DNA of 64,000 bases from Carnegiea gigantea (taxonomy: Eukaryota > Streptophyta > Magnoliopsida > Caryophyllales > Cactaceae). Below, piece after piece: positions 54,424 through 64,000 of this stretch. How positions within the stretch are numbered: position 1 is the stretch's first letter; each line of letters begins with the position of its first letter. The notes beneath the pieces are model-generated. The model did no database searches and was not told the origin of the DNA. It worked only from the letters and a program-made list of their open reading frames with translations. Made by a program: the position numbers and the translations under genes. The stretch covers positions 562,569 to 626,568 of the forward strand of contig JAKOGI010000178.1 in the NCBI GenBank assembly GCA_029747015.1, written 5' to 3'.

Positions 54424-56518
54424 TTGATGGTATCATAGCAAGGTCCTACAACTATAGGCCGCGACCTGAGTCTTGCATCTCATATAGTTGCCTAGGAACG
54501 CGTTCAAGATGACATGATACATGCTTGCTTTAGTGTGCAAATGTGAGTTTACATTAGCACGTTTAGCTAGTAGGTGCAGGTTGAGTGAACTCACTGATCG
54601 AGTGAATTAACGAATTGCTAAGAGTATAAGCTGAATAACTCATACTCTCATGAATGAGTTAAGTGTTAGCTTAATCAAAATTGTTTCACTTGTATGCCTT
54701 GACGATTTGAATCAAAAGTTTTGAGAGCACGTGGTTTGAACTCCAACAATTGAGGATGTTTTAACTCCAAGCTCATTCTTGCCCCTCAAGTACGATTTGC
54801 TCCTCGGGCCCGCTAATGGAGTGAGAAGAAGTACTCAGTGGTTAGTACGAAAAGAGCTAGGAGTAGTTGAACCATCCTCCTATTAAAAGCAAAGAGACTT
54901 GAAATAGATAAGACGTTTTTCATCTTTGAAACTCAAGATTTTGAAATATTCATGTTATTCTGACTATCGAGTCAAGTTTTACCTTACACCGAAGGACTAG
55001 CTTTCTGTTAGCGATGAAGAATGAGGTTTAGATTCACAAGTACATGCCCTTGTGCTATACGTGTTGGGAATGGCTGCTATGATTGATAACCCTACTAAAT
55101 GATACCTTGCAGTTGTGAATTTTGAATTGCCTGAGTAGAATTAGGAGATATTTTCATATGCAAATGCTAGCGGCAGGACCTTGTTGAACATTTCATAAGT
55201 ATGCCTGTTGTTCCCTTCTTTGCCATTGTTGCCTGAACCGTGCATCACTTGCTTTCTCCTAAAATAGACTGTGATTCGTGATGTACAGTGGTAATGTTTT
55301 GGTTGGATGACATACCTAGAAAGCATAAGGGAGAAAGAATCTAGTAGACTTTGGAATTGCACGTAGTAAACAATCCCTATTTAGGTAAGTGACTTGCACA
55401 ACAAGACCCCTAGGATCGCTTAGGGACAAGTGCGTGTCTCGTAAGACCGTTAATGTCGACCATACTCAACAATGATAGTCGTTAGTCGCTGACCTCTCCT
55501 TAATTTGGATGAGCTTTATGGCAAACTATTGACCACATAGTGCAAATGGGGATTACACACATATATACACGTCTAGGTGTTCTTTCTATATGAGATCGCC
55601 GTGAGTCTGCGTGCCTTAAAAGAATTATTATGATGTCATGTACTGTGTGAGACAATAGGGGTATCTATTGATGGAATTGTTGAATGTGGGCGAACTGTTG
55701 AGTACACGAGCATTCTTGATGCCCGTTTTGAGCCTGTATTGGATGCAGTTGATGGGGGCGCCCAGTCTAGCATGTGTGACTTACTACGTGATATGATTTT
55801 GGCGTGTTGCTTGCATTACATGACTCTTATTTCTTCCTATTATAGTTTGAATGACCGCATGCATTAACACAGTGACATGCCCTTTATACACTGAAATATG
55901 GATTAACTCTGTGGGTTATGCCTGATTTCTTGTGTGACGTTATCGTGAACATATGTATAGCTCGTGTGTGTTGTCATTTATAAATGTTATGTGATGCTAC
56001 GGGATGCCTATGTGATTCCCTTGCTGCTTTAATGTGTTACAGGAGCCTCCAAGTTAACCGTTGTGATCCTAAAAGTGTCTTGAATTCATGTTTTAGAATA
56101 AGACTACTAGTGTATAACCTTAAGATGTCATTGTCCCGATTGTCATGCCTTTAGATGCTCACGTATAGATGCATCTACATAGAATTATTTCTTGCCATGC
56201 GAACTGAGTCTAGATTATCGAAAATCTATGTTCATTTTCAGAACAAACTCAATGCGGTTTCCGTGCCAACTCATTTGCCCCTCTTCAATGCGATTTGCCG
56301 TCGGCGCCTAAATAGAGTGAGTAGACGCTTGAAGAGGATTGGCGAGCAGGAGACTTGATACCATAAGCCTTTTTCTTTTGATTTAAAAGAAGTAGAGATT
56401 GCAAAATGAAACCTTTTGGAAACCTACCGTGTTGTTCATAGTTGTGTGCGTACATTCTCGGAATGACCGAACTTAGCTTTAGAATTTCGAGGACGAAATT
56501 CTTTTAAAGGGGGGAGAG
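54424..56518 (+). other. LARD non-coding interior
   Basis: No gag or pol domain is readable in any frame. The primer-site match lies at 54428-54439. The last 40 bases contain TTTCGAGGACGAAATTC, a sequence typical of the pol end of Tekay/Del chromoviruses, immediately before the polypurine tract. This suggests the LARD descends from, and is mobilised by, such an element. Confidence 0.8.
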
Positions 56519-58357
56519 TGTAAGGCCCGCGCCCTTTATTTTACGTTAGGTTGGCTGCCTTACCATCTACGTGACAAAATTCGTATTTTTATTAAACATT
56601 CAAGTTAAATTAGTATCGATGTACTTATTTGAGCAATGATTTTATTAAAAAGAATTATTATTACTATTATTGATTTTAAAGTTAATTCGTGCCCTTAAAT
56701 TATATCGATAGTTTAATTTAGTCGTTATTCGATTTATTTAGTCGTTTCCCGAATGCGAGTAGGTTGTTAACCTTAGAATTAGTTTCGAGGTTTAACAAAT
56801 CAAACCTAAACGTTTTTAGGAACGAATAGTCGATAGAAGGTCGTATTAACGATTCAGGTTTAGAGTTCGGGATATAAACTAGACTAGCGGTACTAATTAT
56901 AGATTAGCTTAAGACAAAAAAAAAAACAGTAAAAGGGGCAAAGCCCCTTTTTCCTTCTCGATGGGGCACGAAAACGCGACAAGGGGGGTTCTCAAACCCC
57001 AGCCCCGGTGACCCACACCACCAGCGAAGAAGAAGAGAGAGAGAGAGAGAGAAGTGGGGCCAACGGCATGCTACCCTGACGCCGGCAAGCAGTCGACCAC
57101 CGTGCACCCAGCTGCCATCTCTAGCCGCAGCCACCGCGACGGGGACCCATGAATGAACAAAGAGATAGACAGATCGAGCAAAAGAGAGAGAAGGAGGGGG
57201 GTTTGAGCAATCTATTGCCAGTGAACCGATAGTGGTTGAGCCCAGTTCTGGTGACCATTTGAAACAGCAGGAACAGCAACAGAATCAGGCTTGGGGCGGA
57301 CTCATTCGGGGTCTGTGTTAAGTAGCGAATTAGGAGGCTTGAAGTTTGACCACAACCTTGCCCAATTAACTCAGGAGTTAGGTCCTTAGCTTGGATCGAG
57401 GTTCGTGTTTCTCGCCTCCTAAGTATTAGTAATTTCGAAAACGTTTTAGCCCTTAAGTTGTGATGGCTATCAGATTAGAATTAGTTAGATTAATTAAGAA
57501 TATGATGACTAATTATGCATGCTTTATTTCGACTGAATTCAGCTTAGAGTACGCATGTTTAGGCGGCCCTAAAGGTGTTTATAATTAAACTGATCATATG
57601 TCAGAATATGCTGCCTGAAAGTTTAGTTTGAAATGAGCTATGCATGTTTAGATTCCATTCAAGTGAATTCAGTTAATATATGCCTGAAAATTTAGTTTGA
57701 AATGAGTTATGCATGTTTAGAATCGATTCAAGTGAATTTAGTTGATACATGCCTGAAAATTTGACTTGAATAGTAACTTCGACGTAATAAACAAACGCCT
57801 TGAATCGTATTATGTTTAAATGACTTAATTAGGTTCGAATAGTAACTTTGATACAATAAACGAATGCCTCAAATCGTATTATGCTTAAATGACGTAATTA
57901 GGTTTGAATAGTAACTTCGCTAAAATAAACGAATGCCTAGAATCGTAATATGCTTAAATGGCCCAATTAGGTTTAAATAGTAACTTCAATGTAATAAACG
58001 CATTCCTTGATTCGTATTATGTTTAAGTGACTTATTTAGATTCAAATAGTGACATCGATGCAATAAACAAACGTCTAGAATCGTATTATGCTTAAATGGG
58101 TTGATTAGGCTTGAAATGTAACTTTGAAACAATGAGTGAACATCTCGAATCGATACTTGCCTATTTAGTTGAATTATGGTTGTGAAATAGCTTTGGAATT
58201 AATATTTGAATGACGAAATGAGCATTTTTACCCCTTAATTACAATACATGAATGTAATCGTGTTTCGTGCTCAGTTAGTTTAAATCGGGCTACTAAGCAT
58301 TCGTTTTAAAGTTAAGGTCATACGAACGTATATGTGTGTGTGTGTGTATATATATGT

Positions 58358-58417
<60 letters not shown>

Positions 58418-58418
58418 A

Positions 58419-58504
<86 letters not shown>

Positions 58505-58517
58505 ATATATATGTATA

Positions 58518-58555
<38 letters not shown>

Positions 58556-60848
58556 TATATCTACGTATGTTTATAACCGTTGGTTGCAACACACTGCTAA
58601 TTGTCATTTGTTTGTTTTGAAAGTTAAGCATTGGTAAGTTACATAAGTTTGCGTATCGCTTTTTGGTATATCATGATGATTAGAATATTAAATTGTGAAA
58701 TTTTGAACAGAGATGGTAGTTGGACGGTTTGAGGTAAAACTATGAGTGGTTCGAGGACTTGTGGTCAATTGCTATGTGATAAGGGAGTCTGGGTTATGAT
58801 TACCGCAATCGTGTGGATTGCGAGGCCGTGTGTGGCTCATTATGTTCAAATGATTACGAAGTGCTTGAATGGATTATGTGTAAATCCCTCCCCTCTTATG
58901 TTATTAAGATGCATTATGCGTGTGAAGGTGTTGCTTTGAAAAAGGATGTTTCTTGTGTTTCAAAACAATAGTAGCCATGACTATTAGCAATTAATGGCCT
59001 ATTTTGGCTATATGAACTTCGTTTTGGGAGTGAACTTGCTTGAACGGGGGAATCCCTTAATTGAAAAGAATGTGTGATGTATGAAAAAAGATTTCACTGT
59101 GAGAGGCAGCAAAATTATTAGCCGTTATGGCCCATATGCTTTCAATTGGCTAAGATAATGTGCTTCGGATAATATGTCATGAATGATGTTAGCCTAGAGG
59201 ATAACTTCTGGTACTAGGAGACCCTAGAAGACCCTGGCGAGGGTAATGGTCCGATATGTTATATATAGCCGTCCTGGGAGCAAGAGCTTAAGCATGAGCG
59301 TTAGGTCTTACTATGGGGTTGAGAATAGATCTCACCCAGTCAGCACCCTGTAATGATCTTATGCCAGATGTATTTTTCCTAATAAGAAAAGAAAAGCAGT
59401 TGGCATTTTGCCATTTTAAGTATTTCAAAAGAAAGAAAGTTTCAAGGGCCATTAAGAGGCCAGCTGAATGAAACATGAAAATTTTATAAGGGTCATTATG
59501 CGACCAATACGGAAGAAATTTCCTTTAATGAAACTGAGCCTCAAAAAGGCTAAGAAAAGAGTTTTTATAGGCCCTAAGAGGCTAAGCAAAGTGTTTTTAA
59601 GAAAAGAAGGAAAGCTTTCTGTGCATATTCTGTGCTTTTCTTATGGATGAAATGTGAATGAAATTTCAAGTAAGGCTAAGTAAAGTATCTTCACAGAAAG
59701 AAAGAAAGATGCTTGTGCATATCTTATGATTCATATTCTAAGTGCAGTATGAATGAAACTCTAAGTAAAGCATGGTCATATTTCATAGCTAGGTAAGATA
59801 CGAATATGAAAAAGAAAGCCTTATGAGCGTATTTCATTCATACCCTACGAGTGAGGTTTGATTGAGACTCGAAATGTGCATCTTATGCATATCATATGAA
59901 TGAAATGACAAGAAAAATATTATTATAAAAAGTGATAGCCTTATGTGCACATTGTATGAATGAGGTTTCATGTATAGTTTGAATGGAATGCTAAGTAGTT
60001 ATGTTTATGAAGAAGAAAGTTTCTGTACTTAGCCTCATTGCTTGCTTATGTGATTTGAGTGCTTGATTTTTAAGAAATTGGTTATTTAGGGACCTAGAAA
60101 TGAGTTTGAGCAGCAAGAATAAAGTTCAGGGGTGATAATCCATCCTTTGGGGGCTATAATTTCCTAGTATGAAAGTAATACGTGAATACGCGATATATGG
60201 CTATTAATGATATTACTGCCTGCAACGGTTTTGGTTTTAAGAGGGAAGGGAATGCTCACTAAGCATGTGGCTGCTCATCCCATTACTCTTGCCCCTTTCT
60301 CCCTAGGTTTTCTTTATGGCAAGTAGAAGTAAATCATTATGCCAAGATAGAGTTCATCCTTGCTTGAAAGGCATCGTGTGTGTTCGTGTTGAAATGGCCT
60401 TACATATTGAACAAAATAGTGTAATGTACTACTCAAGTTATAATTGTTTGTAAACTAGGCACTCTATCTCATGTAATGCATATTGTTTATGAGTTGCTCT
60501 GTATGACCATATGAGCCAACCATCTAGTTAGTTAGATGTCTTCTTGGTTAAACCAATACTCCGATTGTGTGAATCGTTGAGTTGTATCTTTCATTTCTTC
60601 TTTGCTAATGAATTATTCTGTTTGGTGTACTCCGAGCGAGTTGCTCCTTGAGTTATAAACTCCGGCGTGCAGCCGTTGAGCTTCTTTTAAATGTTTTATG
60701 CTTCCGTTGATTTGCAGGGATTTATTGTAAGGCTTTTAGCTCGGAAACGATCAGTTTTTAGGGGAAACTCTGTCCATTTCCCCCTATAATTTTAAGTAAG
60801 AAAATAAGAAAATTTAACGCTCCTGGCCTAGGAGCTGGGGGTGTTACA
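56519..60848 (+). repeat. LARD 3' LTR
   Basis: 4330 bp, similar to the 5' LTR throughout. It has the 69-bp repeats at the same relative place (starts at 57773, 57842, 57911, 57980, 58049, 58118) and its own TA tract at 58330-58560. It carries a segment of about 200 bp near 60265-60480 that the 5' LTR lacks. Confidence 0.92.
58330..58560. repeat. TA microsatellite, 3' LTR
   Basis: TA repeats with TGTG at the start and internal TATGTA interruptions, at the position matching 52107-52346 but with a different internal structure. Confidence 0.95.
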
Positions 60849-62007
60849 TCCTCTTAGACCCAAATAATTTTTTAAGCTTCTAATTACACCCAACAACTAA
60901 GTCCAACCCTCAAATAAATTTTTAGGAAGTTATAAATATTGAAAACTCCATCCACACTAATACGGCTTACTCCACAGTTTACTTCCAGATTTTGTCCCCA
61001 ACTTTTTGCGGCCATAATTTCCCCTTCGCACATTAAAATTTTATGATTGAACCCAAGCTAAAAAGGCCAAGTCGTGAAATACAACTTCCCTTTTACAACC
61101 TTGTCAAAATCCGAGCCTAACTGGTTCAAATTTTCCTAATTTCCTAAACTATCCAGTTTCTGATAGTTTTATGCAGTCCTGATAATTTAGTCATAACTTC
61201 CCCATTTTAATCCTGATTCAAGCAATGGTAGTACATGTAAATATCTCTGATAGTTTTTTCATAATCCATAGAGAACTCGATCATTCCCAGTAAATTCGTA
61301 AATTTAGCCTTAAATCTGGGTGAACAGAACGGTGTTTATACTAAAATCTTAGGCTCGCTTTCAATTAATTTCAATTGGAATCCCTTCGCAAACATGCATA
61401 TGTCACCCTTTCCCAAAACCCCGCTATTCCTGATAATCAAATAACCCAAACCATAAAGAAAAGGTGAGTCTTTACCTTGAATGATTTGTAAACGAAGGAA
61501 AGAACCTTAAATTGTATTGTTCCACCAACTAGATGCTCCTCTCTAGAATTCCTAGGATAGCGAGTGAAGGAAATCAAATTCCAAGATCGATATGCAGAGT
61601 TTTCATTAGGAAAAATTCAATTAATTAATAATCTACTCACTAGAATCGTAAGAACTTCATACTTACCGAACCCAAAATGAAAGACTAGGAGAAAGGAGAG
61701 AGGATGGCGGCATGGCAGCTAGGTAGCGGCTACGGCAAGGAGATGAGAGAGAGAGATAGAGCGAGCGAGAGAGGGAAACAGTGAGAGAGAGAGGGAGCGG
61801 CTGAGTGAGAGACAGGGTGAAAGAGAGAGAAAACTGAGTGAGATAGAGAAGGGGGCGTGTGGAGAGTAATGAAAGGAAGAGAGAGAGAAAATTGAAAAAA
61901 ATAGGGCAATACAAGCTCAAGCATACTAGGTTGGCCAGTATCGTAACAATTAAAATCAACCAACTAAATATAAAGATATATACAAATAAAAAATATCCAG
62001 GGTTTCA
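60849..62007 (-). repeat. Gypsy 3' LTR, proximal part
   Basis: From 62007 (TGAAACCC on the minus strand) to the LARD insertion. It contains a GA-rich microsatellite at about 61741-61885. No coding region; open frames there are products of the GA repeat. Confidence 0.75.
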
Positions 62008-63205
62008 TATTCTGCCCCTATAAAAGAAGTTTCGTCCTTGAAACTTCGCACGCACCTGCTCATTTAAATAGGCGGGGGTATTTTGATCGCATCTCTTACT
62101 CTGGTTCCCATATGGCTTCTGACAGCTCATGATTTGCCCACAGAACTTTTACTAAGGGTATTATCTTCCTATAAAGTTGCTTTTCCTTTCAGTCTATAAT
62201 ACGAGCTGACTGTTCCTCGTAAAACAAATCTTCCCTCAGTTGTATGGGATCTGGCGTGAAAACATGGGATAGGTTACGGACGTACTTGTGCAACTACGAC
62301 ACATGAAAGGCGTTGTGCACCCTGAGCAGCTTAGGTGGTAGTTCCAAACGATATGCCACCTTCCTGACCCGTTGAACGATGGGGTACGACCAATATATCT
62401 AGGGCTAAGCTTGTCAAATCTCATGATGCCCTTGGTTGGTGACACTCATAGAAACAGTTGGTCTCCCACTTTAAACTCTAAAGGTCTGTGCCTTTGGTCC
62501 ACATAACTATTCTATCGACTTTGGGCCGCCTTCCTTCGTTCTTGAATTATTCTGACCTTCTGGGTAGTTGCCTGGATTAGTTCTGGTCCAATGGTCAGTG
62601 CGTCGTCAATCACCTGCCAACACAATGGAGTCCTGCACCGTCGACCGTACAGCGCTTCGTACGGGGCCATCCCACTGCTAGCATGGTAGTTGTTGTAGGA
62701 AAACTCAATCAGCGCTAACTGCTCATCCTCAGCTTGCTTGAAGTCCAAAATGCATGCTCGCAGCATATCCTCCAGGGCTTGATTTGTTCTCTTAGTTTGC
62801 CCATCTGTGGCTGGGTGAAAGGCTATATCGAAGCGTAATAGTGTCCTGAATGCTTCTTGCAGCTTTTGCCAGATTCCATATATGAATCTTGTATCCCAGT
62901 ATGACACTATAGAGCTCGGCACACCATGTGATCGAACAATCTACTCATGCTAGCTAATCCAATGTCCATGTATTTCTCATGGCTATAAAGTGAGCCGTCT
63001 TTGTAAGTCAATCCACGATACCCCATGTTGTGTTGTTCTTCCTCTGAGCAGGTGGTAATCCTACTACAAAGTCCATAGAGACCGGATCCCATTGCCACTT
63101 AGGGATTTCCAAGGGTTGTAAGAGTCCTGCGAGCCTCTGGTGTTCCGCTTTTACTCGCTGACACGTAAGACATTTCGCTGTATAGTCCGCAACTTCTTGT
63201 TTCAT
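62008..63205 (-). pseudogene. Gypsy integrase and C-terminal chromodomain
   Basis: Integrase joins the cDNA to host DNA; the chromodomain is thought to guide it to heterochromatin. The first piece (63205-63008) has the zinc-site end CLTCQRVKAEHQRLAGLLQP and the first catalytic Asp in MDFVVGLP. The second (62922-62512) has the second Asp in YWDTRFIYG. Where the third catalytic Glu is expected it reads DGQTKRTNQALED, with Lys at 62791-62793. Further down, FDKLSPRYIG and, at 62190-62070, IPLVKVLWANHELSEAIWEP form the chromodomain-like tail. Stops and frame changes separate the pieces. Confidence 0.9.
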
Positions 63206-63228
63206 ATTACTCCACCAGAAAGTTCATT

Positions 63229-64000
63229 TCAGGTCTTTATATAGCTCGTTCCCACCATGGTGGATAGAATATGGGGTGTTGTGTCCCTCATCCAGGATTT
63301 CTTTTTGAGTTCCTCTATGACGGGAACGCATACCCGATTCTGGAACCTTAGAGTTGCATCCTCGTGAATCACAAAGTCAGGTGCCTTTCCAACTAGCACC
63401 TCTATCCTGATCCTATCCAACAGCGAGTCCGTGCTCTGAGCGGCTCTATTCTCGTCAACATGGGTTGGTTGTACCTCCATGGTATATAGTATAGATTTGG
63501 GTTCCCTTGTCACCACATTGAGCTTCAGTTTCTTAAAATCTTCGCGCAAATCCCTAGGTAGTACCAATAAACTATTGAGAGTTAGGTATGGCCTGCAACT
63601 CAATGTATCCGCTACTACATTTACCTTTCTGGGGTGATATTGGAAGTTTATATCATAGTTCTTAATGAATTCTAACCACCTCATATGCCTCAGGTTTAGG
63701 TCCTTTTGCAAGAATAAATACTTCAAACTCTGGTAATTAGTGAAAGATCTCGTAGTGCACACCATGTACATGTAGTGCCTCTAAATTTTTAGTGCGAACA
63801 CTACTGCTGCTAGCTCCAAGTCATGACTCAGATAGTTCCGCTCGTGAGTCTTTGGTTGTCGTGAGGCACAGGCTATGACACAGTTGTCCAGCATCAAAAC
63901 GCACCCTAATCCATTTTTGGATGCATCTACACCACGAAGTCCCTAACGGTGGTGGGTAAGGCAATATAGGTGCACTGGTTAACCTCGTCTTAAGTTCTTG
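63229..64000 (-). pseudogene. Gypsy RNase H and RT end (partial)
   Basis: The minus strand from the right edge reads into RNase H with [18 protein letters not shown] and a stop near 63782. It continues with [20 protein letters not shown] and [20 protein letters not shown], ending [10 protein letters not shown], the usual gypsy RNase H end. The stretch to 63229 is the link to integrase. RT itself lies mostly beyond the window. Confidence 0.9.

Noticed and set aside
61663..61963. Ser/Leu-rich frames on the minus strand
   Set aside because: They are produced by a GA-rich microsatellite in the gypsy LTR.

Overview
This window looks like plant nuclear heterochromatin, from an angiosperm and probably a dicot. 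I find no intact host gene. Almost all of it is transposable-element sequence, much of it nested, plus two endogenous copies of a caulimovirid pararetrovirus and one old plastid DNA insert. All coding regions are broken by stops, frameshifts or deletions. Support for a plant nuclear origin: Ty1/copia elements with tRNA-iMet primer sites, an Athila-type element with a tRNA-Asp-type primer site, a chromodomain gypsy element, plant hAT-like non-autonomous elements, and a degraded ndhB-rps7 plastid fragment.

Layout: (1) 1-4334, a minus-strand copia element (Copia-1) cut by the window edge. (2) about 5428-15450, a minus-strand copia element (Copia-2) split by an almost complete plus-strand copia element (Copia-3, 7728-12716, both LTRs, imperfect 5-bp duplication) and by two inverted copies of a 0.5-kb hAT-like element (6171-6678, 13450-13995). 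(3) 15674-18718, a probable hAT-like element enclosing a second one (16238-18500, 7-of-8 target duplication), which encloses a 1.3-kb plastid fragment (17178-18464). (4) about 18925-28570, a near genome-length endogenous pararetrovirus with the order small ORFs - coat protein - movement protein - protease/RT/RNase H - ORF4 - promoter/leader. It is split by a 2.4-kb array of miniature LTR units (TRIM) at 20007-22422.

(5) 29862-38518, an 8.7-kb palindrome with arms of about 4.2 kb. Its right arm is the 5' half of an Athila-like element (34420-43220, exact 5-bp target duplication GTCAA) that has gag, protease and an env-region ORF but no visible RT or integrase. (6) 46890-49109, a second, diverged pararetrovirus fragment, cut by a minus-strand chromodomain gypsy element whose split LTR lies at 49110-50288 and 60849-62007 and whose pol runs off the right edge. 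(7) 50289-60848, a LARD-like element inside that gypsy LTR, with LTRs of 4.1 and 4.3 kb around a 2.1-kb non-coding interior.

The most unusual structures are the TRIM array, which is head-to-head and has LTR 3' ends at both outer termini inside a perfect 5-bp target duplication, and the large palindrome, whose left arm also copies the target duplication and flank of the Athila element and so must postdate its insertion. Coordinates of element ends are reliable where TG/CA ends and target duplications agree, and approximate elsewhere. Identity figures are hand estimates over short stretches.
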